A DNA stretch of 64,000 nucleotides from Sphingomonas sp. (GCA_021732445.1 JAKFUZ010000009.1:62001-126000); one strand, 5' to 3'. Positions 48,451 to 58,600 are shown, counted from the first letter of the stretch. The notes: a model not told the origin generated them from the letters alone. Numbers and translations are program-made.

Positions 48451-50389
48451 CAGCAGCAGTCTGCACCCGCGTCAGCCAACGAGCCCCATGATGGCTGGGG
48501 TTGCCGCAGCTATCGCCGAAGAGATGGCGGCTAATCCCGACGCCGTGCCGACTTCGGTGCTTGAGAAGGCGAAGGACTGGTTGCCTCCATCAATGGCGGA
48601 CATCCGCATACTGGGCCGCGAAACGCGCGCAGCCGGATGGCGCCACGGCAGGCTGCCCGGCCTGCGCGACATCGTCGGTGAATTCCATCCCGTGATGGAT
48701 CGCATGATGAACATGGCCCGCAAATATGAGGACACTGTCACGGCCCAACGCGAGGCCGCCCTCCAGTCACCGGCTAACAGTGCCGACCTCTGCCAAGCAG
48801 TGATCTACCGCTGGCCCTATTGGTTCGGCGTTGACGCCAATCTGGGTCGGGTGTCCCGTGACCCCAAAGTCTATCTCGAGCGAGTATGCCGCGATCACAA
48901 GGGAAGGCTGGTCACTGACCCAGACTATACCGGACAGGCGTATGACGCGGACCACTGCGCCGATGAATTGCTACGCCAGGTCTTGGACGTCACGCTGATC
49001 GACTGGATCAGCCTCCTCGAAACGCTGCTCGGCGGATGGCCGGCCATGTTCGACGCGGTCTGGCGCCGCGACGCAGGGCGTGTGCAAAGGCTGCTGCGGG
49101 AAAACCGTCGGATGCCGGACATGCAGTTCCTGCGGGCCGTCAAGGATCCCCGCGACAAGTTCCGGGCAGTCGTCGCGCTGTTCTGGGAGGCGGAGCGATT
49201 TTTTGAGCTGATGTTTGCGATTGGCGGCCCAAGCCGCGTCATGATGACGAAGTTGATGGCGGCGCTTGGCTCGACGTCGATGCTGGCTGGCGCGGTCGCA
49301 GCTGACAGTCCCACGGGTCGCTACGTCGGCAGCATGTGGTGCCACCGCGGCGCGCTCGCGCTGTTGTTCGGCGACGGGATGGCGATGGGCCATAATCCCC
49401 GACATCCCCACTGGTCTTTCGGTCCTGGTGGGGACGCGAACATGACCGACGAGATCGAAGGTTGTGTCAGCGAACCGGCGCTGGACCTGGCAGGGTTCAA
49501 TGCGCGCACCGCACCACCTTTCGTGCTCGACTCGCGATTGCGCGATGTGCAGGGCGAAGAACCAGCGCAGTTCTTCGCAGGACGCGATGTTCGCTTGTTG
49601 GCGATCCGGTTTCTGCTCGAAGTCCGTGATTGGCTAGGATGGTCCAAGGGCCGCAAGCAAAATCAGTCGCCGCCGTTGTTTGATATCTTGACCGACAGCG
49701 CGATCGGTCGTCTCGCGCTCCTCCCAATCGCCCGCATCTGCCCAGCAACCGGGTGGTCGATTCTGCGTGAAGCCGTCGATGCGACGACGTGCGCTCGGAA
49801 AAAGAAGCATCCCGCTACGGCAACGCCGCCTTTTCCTGTCAGCTTGGGCGACGTCGTCGCCAACCCTCGCCGATGGGAGACGCTCCATGGCAATGGCGCG
49901 CCAGCCGGCTCGGTTGCCGCCCGTTCCAAGTGGTTTGGCGACGACTTTCTCGCGGGCATGGTTGCTAAAGCGCGGCACGAACCCAGCCAGTTCGTCACCA
50001 ACGATCCGACGACAATTGGACATACGATCTGTTTCATGCCTGCGATCTGGTTCGATCCCTATCGTGAAACCGACATGCTGCGGCTGGCGTGGGACAATGT
50101 TGGCCTTGACCATGAGATTGCGTTCCCCGGCTGCTTTGACAGCTCGATCCCAGCGGATGAGCTCCAATTTTGCCTCAGAGCCGCAGCGCGTGGCCAGGTC
50201 TCTGCGACCGATATGATGCGCGACCCTCATGCCCGTAAACACGATTGCGTGCGTTCGCCGAACCGTGGGCGTGGCGGCAATCACTCTGCGACGCCGCCGC
50301 CGGCACCACTGACCGCGAACGAGCGCCTATCGCTTGCAAGATTCATCGCGGCGAACAAGGGGGGTCCTCTAAATCAGACGATCCATTGA
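48434..50389 (+). CDS. Large unrecognised protein, third of the trio
   Basis: A 651-residue protein starting ATG 48434 with GGAG upstream; the open frame begins at 48401. No known domain is recognised. It is tryptophan- and arginine-rich in places (RWPYWFGVDANLGRVSRD; LGGWPAMFDAVWRRDAGR), soluble, with a low-complexity arginine/glycine tail and a C-terminus encoded within the second 16-bp G-rich repeat. Its size and conserved-looking text suggest a replication, priming or transfer-assisting role, but nothing in it proves this. ParB follows 54 bp downstream. Confidence 0.72.
   Translation: MAAIHSSSSLHPRQPTSPMMAGVAAAIAEEMAANPDAVPTSVLEKAKDWLPPSMADIRILGRETRAAGWRHGRLPGLRDIVGEFHPVMDRMMNMARKYEDTVTAQREAALQSPANSADLCQAVIYRWPYWFGVDANLGRVSRDPKVYLERVCRDHKGRLVTDPDYTGQAYDADHCADELLRQVLDVTLIDWISLLETLLGGWPAMFDAVWRRDAGRVQRLLRENRRMPDMQFLRAVKDPRDKFRAVVALFWEAERFFELMFAIGGPSRVMMTKLMAALGSTSMLAGAVAADSPTGRYVGSMWCHRGALALLFGDGMAMGHNPRHPHWSFGPGGDANMTDEIEGCVSEPALDLAGFNARTAPPFVLDSRLRDVQGEEPAQFFAGRDVRLLAIRFLLEVRDWLGWSKGRKQNQSPPLFDILTDSAIGRLALLPIARICPATGWSILREAVDATTCARKKKHPATATPPFPVSLGDVVANPRRWETLHGNGAPAGSVAARSKWFGDDFLAGMVAKARHEPSQFVTNDPTTIGHTICFMPAIWFDPYRETDMLRLAWDNVGLDHEIAFPGCFDSSIPADELQFCLRAAARGQVSATDMMRDPHARKHDCVRSPNRGRGGNHSATPPPAPLTANERLSLARFIAANKGGPLNQTIH
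50357..50372 (+). repeat. 16-bp repeat AAGGGGGGTCCTCTAA, copy 2
   Basis: Identical to 46949-46964. It covers the last codons of the large unknown gene and lies 72 bp before the parB-like start, so its two copies precede both transcription blocks of the element backbone. Confidence 0.65.
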
Positions 50390-50443
50390 CGATAACTGAA
50401 CTCCCACTCGTCGGCATCCCGCCGCTCGAGCGGGAGAAAGACC

Positions 50444-51838
50444 GTGACCAAACAGACTGATTTTTCCAAGATCGCCGCTGACTTTGCGGCAAGTGTGAAG
50501 CCCGAGACCGCGCCGGATACAAAGGCGGACACCAGCGGCGATATCGTTCAGCGCGAAGAGGACGCCGCGCCTGACATGCTGGCGCAGGAAGCCGCTGACA
50601 CTGGCATGGCCGAGCCGGTGTCCCAGTCGGAGGATACCATCAGCGACGCGAGTGCCCAAGTGGCAGGCCGCGCCGCCGCCGAGGACACCACCACACCGGA
50701 TAATGCCGTCCATGCTGATGTCGGACTATTTGACCCAGCCCCGGCATTGCCGGACGTAACTCAAAGCGAGGGCGCGGCGGACGACGCGAGTGATCGTGAT
50801 GGCGAGAGCGCCGCTACTGACAGTGCTGATGCGGTCGACCCGCCGGTGGCCGAGGTGGCCGCGATCGACACGAATGGGGGCATTTTCAAAGAGTTTCCCG
50901 CCGCACCGTTCGAGCCGGGCGAGTTCAAGGTGCCGCTGTGCGACCTCTTGATCGGTGACCAGTCGCCAAGCGGCGTCTATGATTTTGACAGCGGCGCGGG
51001 GGAGGCACTGCTCCATGCCGTGCAGACGCCGGACAATATCGCGCCGATCGTTGTGATGAAGGTCAGCGATGACTGGCACGTCGTCGACGGATGGGCGCGC
51101 GTCATGGCCATGCGCTTCCAGTTCGGCAACACCGCGAACCTCCTGGTTCGCGTAATCGAATGGACCGGCGCAAAGAATGCCGATCTCTACAACCGCTTCG
51201 CCGCGACGTTCCTTACGCTGAAGTCACGCAAGATCGACAAGTCGATCCTGCTTCTCCAGTTCCACCGCGCCTGGAACGTGCCGCAGATGGTGCTGGCCGC
51301 CCGGATCGGCTGGACCGAGAGCCGGGTCACACGGGAGCTGGCGGCCGCCGAAATCTACTTGGAGGCGCCCCGCTTCGCCGAGCTCCACATCAAGGCGGAG
51401 GACCCGCCGATCGATTATCTCTACAAGGTTCAGCAGCGGCGCGACGCTGCCGCCGATGACGATACAGCGCATCCGAAGCGTGCACCCGAGAAGGGCGCAG
51501 TCGCCCGGCTCAACGCGAAGCTGGAGGCACTGCTCGCAAAGCCCGAGCGGTTCGCCACGGCCGAGGCGCTGGCGAAGCTCGGCCTTGCCAAGCCGGGCAA
51601 GGCCAAGACGACTGCCGAGACGGAAAAGGGTGCCGAAGCCCTTGGTGAAATCCAGGCGCTCGAGATCATCGACTGCGTGGAGGATTCGAGCGGCGACGCC
51701 GTCGCCATGGTCGAAATGACGGCTGACCAATTCCCCAGCATTCGCCTCCTGGTCGACACGACCGCACTGGACGACCGGCGGAAGGCGGAGGTCCGCCACC
51801 TCCTTCATGAGGCACTCGACAAGTTGCTTGGCTACTAA
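50444..51838 (+). CDS. ParB-like partition or regulator protein
   Basis: A 464-residue protein with a GTG start and GGGAGA upstream. Residues 1-150 are acidic and disordered. The ParB/sulfiredoxin-like domain spans about 160-260: FKVPLCDLLIGDQSPSG, IAPIVVMKVSDDWHVVDGWA. A helix-turn-helix like region follows (VPQMVLAARIGWTESRVTRE), then a basic, coiled C-terminus. No parA gene is nearby, so the protein may act as a regulator of the element or as a CTP-switch DNA clamp rather than in classical partition. Confidence 0.82.
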   Translation: MTKQTDFSKIAADFAASVKPETAPDTKADTSGDIVQREEDAAPDMLAQEAADTGMAEPVSQSEDTISDASAQVAGRAAAEDTTTPDNAVHADVGLFDPAPALPDVTQSEGAADDASDRDGESAATDSADAVDPPVAEVAAIDTNGGIFKEFPAAPFEPGEFKVPLCDLLIGDQSPSGVYDFDSGAGEALLHAVQTPDNIAPIVVMKVSDDWHVVDGWARVMAMRFQFGNTANLLVRVIEWTGAKNADLYNRFAATFLTLKSRKIDKSILLLQFHRAWNVPQMVLAARIGWTESRVTRELAAAEIYLEAPRFAELHIKAEDPPIDYLYKVQQRRDAAADDDTAHPKRAPEKGAVARLNAKLEALLAKPERFATAEALAKLGLAKPGKAKTTAETEKGAEALGEIQALEIIDCVEDSSGDAVAMVEMTADQFPSIRLLVDTTALDDRRKAEVRHLLHEALDKLLGY

Positions 51839-51866
51839 GGCGATCGGCTGACTTGAGGCATCGGCC

Positions 51867-52121
51867 GTGGCCGACCGTCATCCTCCCACCTGCATTTCGC
51901 TGTGCCAGGCGACTGGCGCCGAGCGTGACTCGTTTTTGGACGCAACTCCTGCGAATCGTCCATCCGCGGGGGTTGACCCTGCACGTCCACTCGATTCTGA
52001 TGCGAAAATCGCCTGCACCGACGTTCCCGAGCGGATTGATAAACTGCTGCCTGGTGAGGCGGCACTCGTATACCACTGTCTACGCGACCGGCTCGCGACG
52101 CTGTTCGACAAGGCCGTTTGA
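51867..52121 (+). CDS. Small hypothetical protein before the recombinase
   Basis: 84 residues. The C-terminal part DVPERIDKLLPGEAALVYHC followed by LRDRLATLFDKAV looks like a real helical protein; the N-terminus is less convincing and no ribosome site is clear. An overlapping frame at 51853-52143 looks like a shadow. It lies 18 bases before the recombinase start, so it may be co-expressed, perhaps as a directionality factor, which such elements often encode nearby. Confidence 0.45.
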   Translation: MADRHPPTCISLCQATGAERDSFLDATPANRPSAGVDPARPLDSDAKIACTDVPERIDKLLPGEAALVYHCLRDRLATLFDKAV

Positions 52122-52139
52122 CCGATCTGAGGACCTGAC

Positions 52140-53762
52140 ATGACCCAGCCGCTCCGCGCCTATATCTATGCCCGAGTTAGTAACGACGACGAAGACGGCA
52201 ACAACGCTTCCGGGGCAGCTCAACGTGCTGCATGCCGTTCCTACTGCGAACGGCAAGGCTGGACTGTAGCCGAAGAGTTCGAGGAGCTGAACGTCTCCGG
52301 CCGCAAGCTCCATCGGCGTGAATTCGATCGAATGATCGCCCAGGCGACCGCTGCCGACCGGCCGGTGGATCTGATTGTCGTGTATGCGCTGAGCCGCTTC
52401 GCACGCCGTCTGCTGACGCAGGTCACGGCCGAGCACAGGCTGTCAGAGGCGGGCGTGCGGCTGGTGTCGCTTGTCGAGGACATCGCCGACGATCCCAACG
52501 GACGGATGATGCGCTCGATGATCGCGGTGATGAACGAGAAATACGCCAACGACGCCTCGATCTTCACCTGCCGCGACCGCCGGGGCAATGCGAACGCGGG
52601 CTATTGGAACGGGGGCCCGGTTCCATTTGGCTACGAATCACGGGTGGTCGTCACTGACGGGCGCAAGGGCCGAAAGAAGCTCGTCATTGTCGAGGAGGAA
52701 GCGGCGATTGTCCGCTTCATCTACAAGCTGGCCACCTTCGGTTTGAACGGCCAGCCGATGGGCACCCGCGCCATCGCGAAGCACCTCAATGCCAATGGTT
52801 ATACATTGCGTGGCAAGTCCTTCTTCCACAGCAATGTCGATGGAATCCTCAATCGCCAGCATTATGCCGGCGCTTACCGCGATCGCACAGCCGACGCGAA
52901 GGGCGTGAAGCCGACCGAGGCGGAGGCGATCGTCGTGTCTTGCCCGCAGATCATCGCGCCCGACGTCATCGCAAACGTCGCCGCGATACGCGCCAAGGCT
53001 GCTCCGAGGGTCACACCCCCGCGGATCACTAATTCCCCAGTGCTCTTGACCGGAATTGCTAGGTGCGGCCATCCCGAATGCGGGTCTGGCATGGTTCTGA
53101 GAAGTGGCAAGGGTGGTGCCTATCGCTATTATATTTGCAATCGTAAGGCGACAGCTGGTGCCACGAGCTGCCCTAGCAAGGCGATTCGAGAGGATGCTTT
53201 GGACAGCATCGTGCTCACAGGCCTGCTGCAGCGCGTCCTTGAACCCTCGCGGCTAAAGCTTCTCCTCGCCGATGTTCTTGACCGGTCGGACGATGCCGAG
53301 AAGCGGCGCAAGGATGATCTTGACCGCGTTCGCCGCGAACGGATCGCCGCCGAAACTCGGCTGCGTCGTCTTCTCGAACTCGTCGAAGAAGGGCTGATGA
53401 GTCCGCGCGATGCGATCTTCGGCGAGAAGCTTGCCGAAGGACGCGCATCAATCGCGGCACTGACCGAAACCGAGCACAGCTTACAGAACCAACTGGGTGC
53501 TGGTGCTCACATTATCGACGATGCTTCCATCGAGCGGTTCGGCGCGATCCTGCGAGCGGAGATTATGGGACAGAACGCCGACCTGCGGCGCTCCTATGTG
53601 CGGATGTTGGTAGGCAGCGTGTCGGTCAACGACAACGATATCGTCGTCGCTGGTTCCACCGCGGTGCTCGAAGCGGCTGCCACCAAGGGCAACACGAAAG
53701 CCGGCCCCGCGGTTCGCGGTTTTGACCGGAAGTGGTGCCGCTTACAGGACTCGAACCTGTGA
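52140..53762 (+). CDS. Large serine recombinase (integrase of the element)
   Basis: A 540-residue site-specific recombinase. The catalytic domain starts AYIYARVSNDDEDG with serine 14, followed by VYALSRFARRL. The recombinase domain includes PFGYESRVVV and GTRAIAKHLNANGYTLRGK. A zinc ribbon, CGHPECGSGM to YYICNRKATAGATSC, is near residues 308-345, and a coiled-coil lies beyond 390. The last codons, WCRLQDSNL, are encoded by the antisense strand of the tRNA-Thr 3' end. That shows integration at this tRNA and fixes the right end of the element. It should cut out and insert the island. Confidence 0.93.
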   Translation: MTQPLRAYIYARVSNDDEDGNNASGAAQRAACRSYCERQGWTVAEEFEELNVSGRKLHRREFDRMIAQATAADRPVDLIVVYALSRFARRLLTQVTAEHRLSEAGVRLVSLVEDIADDPNGRMMRSMIAVMNEKYANDASIFTCRDRRGNANAGYWNGGPVPFGYESRVVVTDGRKGRKKLVIVEEEAAIVRFIYKLATFGLNGQPMGTRAIAKHLNANGYTLRGKSFFHSNVDGILNRQHYAGAYRDRTADAKGVKPTEAEAIVVSCPQIIAPDVIANVAAIRAKAAPRVTPPRITNSPVLLTGIARCGHPECGSGMVLRSGKGGAYRYYICNRKATAGATSCPSKAIREDALDSIVLTGLLQRVLEPSRLKLLLADVLDRSDDAEKRRKDDLDRVRRERIAAETRLRRLLELVEEGLMSPRDAIFGEKLAEGRASIAALTETEHSLQNQLGAGAHIIDDASIERFGAILRAEIMGQNADLRRSYVRMLVGSVSVNDNDIVVAGSTAVLEAAATKGNTKAGPAVRGFDRKWCRLQDSNL

Positions 53763-53808
53763 CCCCCGCATTACGAATGCGATGCTCTACCAGCTGAGCT
53801 AAAGCGGC
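53733..53808 (-). tRNA. tRNA-Thr(CGT), integration site of the element
   Basis: A 76-nt cloverleaf on the minus strand with encoded CCA. The acceptor is GCCGCTT/AAGCGGC and the D-arm region is AGCTCAGCTGGTAGAGC. The anticodon stem and loop GCATTCGTAATGC gives CGT (threonine). The T-arm is CAGGTTCGAGTCCTG. Its 3' end (53733-53762) doubles as the end of the recombinase gene, so the tRNA was kept intact by the insertion. Confidence 0.95.
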
Positions 53809-53977
53809 GCACTGGGCAACCGGTTTTACCGGATGACCATGTATGGTCGCGGCGATTATCAGCTTCGTCCGGCACTGACAAGCCGGCATGCATTTGTCGC
53901 CGCGTTTACCAGTCGTTTACCACATTCAGTCACAACCGTCGCGGAACACGGGGTAATGCTCGCTTGGGGAAAGACGC

Positions 53978-55504
53978 ATGGATACGGTTCGCGGGTTCGA
54001 CGATGAGGGTGATTTCGGCACCGGGCAGCACGACGAGGATGACCTGCAGGTCGACGACAATGCCGATTTCGATATCGGCACGGACGAGCGGCGGATGCAT
54101 GTGCGCGCCTATAATCACTGGGTATCGCTGCTGAAGGGCCGCGCCTATCCGTCGATTGAGGACCTCGACCCGGAAAGCATTGCCGATTTCGGCCAGCATA
54201 GCGTGTTGCTGGATTTCACGAGCGGAATCGAAGACCCCGCCATCCAGTTTCTTGGCCGGGCGCTGCGCGAGGAATGCGACCTTGCCGCCGACATCTCGCA
54301 CATCAACCAGGTACCCAGCCGGTCGCTATTGTCGCGCCTGACCGACCATTATCTGCAAATCATCGCCAATCGCGCGCCGATTGGCTTTGAGGCGGAATTT
54401 GTGAACGCGCGTGGCCACAACACCATGTATCGCGGCATCCTGATGCCTTTTTCGTCGGATGATGACACGATTGATTTCATCTACGGGGTCATCAACTGGA
54501 AGGAGCTGGTCGACTCCGCGACACAAGCAAGGCTCGCAGCAGAGGTTGCGGCCGCCGTTGCGTCGATGCCGCGCCAAACCGAAACGGCGCCAATCTGGGC
54601 TGACGGCCCGAGTGCCGCCGCCGAGCAGCCATGGTCGCCGGATATGGTTGATACCGACGCCGCCGAACTGCCTGACGATGCTTTTGAGAACGGCGCCTTT
54701 GGGGGCGGGGCTGATGAGGGAGCGGCCGTTGCGGACGACGCCTCTCATGGCGGCGCTTTTCATGTCGACGCCAGCGCGGGCCATGCCGGGCCAGGCGCAC
54801 CGACACCTTCCGGCGTTGATTGCGATGACGCGGTCGATAGCCCTGGCGATCTCGATTGCGAGGCAACGGCGCCGGGCGCCGAGCCTGCGGAGGATACCGC
54901 CGTTCAGGCCGACATGCCGCTTGCCGACCGGCTGATGATGGCACAGCAGACAGCTGCCGCGGTTCGCGCCGCTGATACGCGCAGCCGCGCCGCGCTTTAC
55001 CGGGCGCTCGCCCGGGCGCATGATTTTGCGCTTGCATCGGCCAGCGAGCCGCAGGCTTATGCCGCAATGCTCGACCGGGCGGGGATTGCGGCGCAGGCGC
55101 GAGCGCCTTTTACGCCCATCGTAAAGCTTATTTTTGGGGCGGACTATGACAAGACCCGGCTGACCGAATTTGCCGCCGTACTTGCCTTTGCCCAGCGCCA
55201 TGAGGTGCCGATGGGCGGCCTGAGTGCCGTGCTCGACGCAGCCGAAGGCGGCATCAAGGCGCTGGTTGCGGCTGAGCGGGCGCAGCGGCGCCCGGCACCC
55301 AAGCCAGCCAGTGCGCCAACATCGGCTGCCATTCTCGGCGCGCGCGCGCCGCTTGGCAGTGTCGTGCTCCAAAGCCCGGCGAATGAGGGCGACTTCATCG
55401 TGCTCGTGGCACGGGCGGGCTCCGGCGGGGTGTTCGACATTGTCGGCACCATCGCCGCCAGCGATCCGCTTACCGCGCGGGCCATGGCGAAAGCGGCCGC
55501 CTGA
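53978..55504 (+). CDS. PAS-domain protein (PAS_5/DUF1488-like group) with acidic linker
   Basis: A 508-residue soluble protein. Residues 35-175 form a PAS_5-type domain: AYNHWVSLLKGRAYPSIEDL, FGQHSVLLDFTSGIEDPA, and the closing strand DDDTIDFIYGVINWKEL. A long acidic, alanine-rich linker follows, then a helical C-terminal domain (RAALYRALARAHDFALASA; ILGARAPLGSVVLQSPANEG). It probably senses a small ligand or redox state; no output kinase domain exists. It is the first core gene after tRNA-Thr and precedes the glutamate dehydrogenase gene by about 100 bp. Confidence 0.75.
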   Translation: MDTVRGFDDEGDFGTGQHDEDDLQVDDNADFDIGTDERRMHVRAYNHWVSLLKGRAYPSIEDLDPESIADFGQHSVLLDFTSGIEDPAIQFLGRALREECDLAADISHINQVPSRSLLSRLTDHYLQIIANRAPIGFEAEFVNARGHNTMYRGILMPFSSDDDTIDFIYGVINWKELVDSATQARLAAEVAAAVASMPRQTETAPIWADGPSAAAEQPWSPDMVDTDAAELPDDAFENGAFGGGADEGAAVADDASHGGAFHVDASAGHAGPGAPTPSGVDCDDAVDSPGDLDCEATAPGAEPAEDTAVQADMPLADRLMMAQQTAAAVRAADTRSRAALYRALARAHDFALASASEPQAYAAMLDRAGIAAQARAPFTPIVKLIFGADYDKTRLTEFAAVLAFAQRHEVPMGGLSAVLDAAEGGIKALVAAERAQRRPAPKPASAPTSAAILGARAPLGSVVLQSPANEGDFIVLVARAGSGGVFDIVGTIAASDPLTARAMAKAAA

Positions 55505-55601
55505 CGGGCGCTGTCGGGGCACGCCCGCAGCACCGCTTTGGCGCTGATACGGGCGCGGTTGCGACTTGAGATAGTCGGCTGACCGGCGCATAGGGGCGGG
55601 C

Positions 55602-58600
55602 ATGGTCAAAGCCACGCTGAAGTCGTTGTCGGAAGCCTTTGCAGTCCGGCTGGTTGAGGGGGCCCTGCCGGGCGAGCTTCGCGGGTTTGGCGAAGCCGAG
55701 CGCGCAGAGGCCGCCCGGTTTGTCGCCGCGGTTGCCGCCGAGCGGGCGCCGGGCACCGTAAAACTTGCGCTTGAAAGCATTTCGGGCGACGATTCCAACC
55801 GGCAGATGCGCCTCGCCATCGTCAATGACGATATGCCGTTTCTGGTCGACTCGATCGCCGCGACGATTGGCGCGCACGACATTGCGATTGAACGGATCAT
55901 TCACCCGGTGCTTCCCGTTGAGCGTGATGCAGCCGGCAGGCTGGAAGCGGTTGGCAGCGGCGCCCGCGAGTCGATGATTTATATCGAGATGGAACGCGGC
56001 GATGCCAAGGCGCGCCGCCAGCTTGTCGCCGATATCGAGCGCAACCTTGCCAATGTGCGGGCGGCGGTGAGCGATTGGCCCGCGATGCAAACCGCCATGG
56101 CCGTTGATGCAGCGCATATTGAAAGCACCGGCAACCGCGAGGAGCGCGAGGGCGCAGCGCTGTTGCGCTGGTTCCTCGACCGAAACTTCACGCTGCTTGG
56201 CCATGAAATCTGGCGGCGGGACGGCACGCCCGGTGTGGCGCTTGGCATGGCGCGCCAGCCGCAGCCGGTGCCGCTGCTGGCGGAATCGTCGCGCGCGCTG
56301 GCGGTGCAGTGGTTCGAGGACGGTAATCTGGCGCCGCTGCTGGTCAAGTCCAACCTTATTTCGGGCGTCCACCGCCATGTACCGCTCGATCTTGTCATCG
56401 TGCCGTTGCGTGAGGGCGGCAAGGTCGTCGGGCTGTCGATGCACGCCGGCTTGTGGACCAGTGCCGCGCTCAACGCGCCGCCTGAGGAGGTGCCGCTGCT
56501 GCGCGCCCGGCTGGCCGCGCTGGAGACGCGGCTCGGGTTTGACCCCAAGGGCCATACCGGCAAGGCGCTTAGCCACGCGCTGACGGCGTTGCCGCATGAT
56601 CTGGTCACTGGCTTCGATCAGGAATCGCTTGAGCGCCTGTCGCTGACCTCGATGTCGCTGGCAGATCGGCCGCGCCCGGAAATGGTGCTGATCCGGTCGA
56701 TGCTTGGCCGGCATATGTTCGCGTTTGTGTGGTTGCCGCGAGACGATTTGTCGACGGCGCGGCGCCTGGCGATTGGCGAGATGCTGGCCGAGGCGTCCAA
56801 CTCGGTGCTGCTGAGCTGGGCCATCGCGCTGGAAGATGGCGTGGTCGCGATGATCCGCTACACCTTCGATTTGCGCGGCGAGGGGCGGATGCCCGATCAG
56901 GCGCCGCTCGATGTGCGGCTGGCGCGCATGGTACGCGGCTGGGTGCCGGCGGTGGAAGCCGCGCTTGCCGACCATATGGAGCCGGCGCGAGCGGCGCGGC
57001 TGGCGCTCAGGCATGCGGCGAGCTTTCCGCAGGCCTATCGCACGGTCAGCGCGCCGGAGGAGGCCGCGCAAGACATCATGCGGCTGGCCGCGCTCGCCGA
57101 TGCTACTGGCCGGGTGGTGCGTATTGACCAGGGTGCTGGCGGCATTCGCCTGAAAATCTATCGTCTGGGCGGCGCGCTTGCGTTGTCGGATGCGGTGCCG
57201 GTGCTGGAGAATTTCGGCTTTCGGGTGCTTGAGGAAGTGCCGACGGCGCTCAACGACGAGGCACGCGGCTTCGTTCATGATTTTGCGGTGGAGGCCAGCG
57301 GGGGTGGCGCGCTGAAGGGCGATGTCGCTGTGCTGGAAGGCGCGATTGCGGCGGTGCTGGGCGGGCAGGCCGAGAATGATCTGTTCAACCGGCTGATCGT
57401 GGACGCCGACCTTAGCCCCCGCGCGGTCGTGCTCTTCCGGGCCTGGTTCCGCTATCTGCGGCAGGCAGGGCTGCCCTACAGCCTGGCGACGGTGGTCGAT
57501 GCGCTGCGGCGGGCGCCAGCGCTGGCGGCGGCGCTCATTGCCCGGTTCGATGCCGCGCATGACCCAAAGGCGGCACGTCACGCTGTGGCCGGTGATGCCC
57601 TGGCGCCAGGTGTCGCGGCCGCCGATGCAGCGATCGAGGCGGCGCTGGTGGCGGTGTCGGCGATTGACGATGACCGGATTTTGCGCGCGATAAAAGGCGT
57701 CATCAAGGCAACGCTGCGCACCAATGCCTTTGCCCCCGCCGCCACCGAAGCGCTGGCGTTCAAGCTTGACAGCAGGCTGGTGCCGGGCCTGCCCGCGCCG
57801 CTGCCCTGGCGCGAAATCTGGGTATATTCGCCGCGAATTGAGGGTATTCACCTGCGCGCCGGGCCGGTTGCGCGCGGCGGCCTGCGCTGGTCCGACCGGC
57901 GCGATGATTTCCGCACCGAAATTCTGGGGCTGATGAAGGCGCAGCGCGTGAAAAACGCGGTGATCGTGCCCACCGGCGCCAAGGGCGGCTTCCACCCCAA
58001 GCACTTGCCCTCGCCGCAGCATGACCGTGATGCGTGGCTGGCCGAAGGCACCGAGAGCTATCGCATCTTCATCCGCACGCTGTTGTCGGTGACGGACAAT
58101 ATCGTCGATGGCGCGGTGGTCCATCCGGCGGGCGTTGTCATCCATGATGGCGAAGATCCGTACTTCGTCGTTGCCGCCGACAAGGGCACCGCGACCTTTT
58201 CCGATGTTGCCAATGCCATCGCGCTTGATCGCAAATTCTGGCTGGGGGATGCTTTTGCATCGGGCGGCAGCCAGGGATATGATCACAAGGCGATGGCGAT
58301 AACCGCCAAAGGCGCCTGGATTTCGGTTCAGCGGCATTTTGCCGAGCGCGGCGTCGATGTGCAGACGCAGGGCATCCGCGTTGCCGGGTGCGGCGACATG
58401 TCGGGCGACGTGTTTGGGAACGGCATGCTGCTGTCAAAGGCGATCCGGCTGGTGGCGGCGTTTGACCACCGGCATATCTTTCTTGACCCGGCGCCGGACC
58501 CTGAGGCGAGCTGGGGTGAGCGCCAACGCCTGTTCGCGCTGCCGCGGTCGAGCTGGGAAGAGTATGATACCGCACTGATTTCGCCGGGCGGCGGCGTGTT

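Larger units (their letters stand above)
13856..53762. mobile_element. Composite accessory region between tRNA-Pro and tRNA-Thr, including an integrative mobilizable element
   Basis: About 40 kb lie between two tRNA genes that border ordinary core genes on both outer sides. The right end carries a serine recombinase whose reading frame ends inside tRNA-Thr, preceded by a ParB-like gene, a relaxase gene and a candidate oriT. That is the plan of an integrative mobilizable element; no type IV secretion genes are seen, so it would need a helper. The middle is a defence island and the left part an efflux module framed by imperfect repeats. The right limit is firm. The left limit is uncertain: no matching attachment site was found, and the region may be two or more insertions side by side. 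Confidence 0.7.

Noticed and set aside
39584..53762. A conjugative (self-transmissible) element.
   Set aside because: A relaxase and candidate oriT are present, but no type IV secretion genes are found in the window, so it is called mobilizable only.
55470..58337. A 955-aa open frame on the minus strand opposite the glutamate dehydrogenase gene.
   Set aside because: The plus strand has a complete enzyme with conserved motifs; the antisense frame shows no domain and is a codon-bias shadow.
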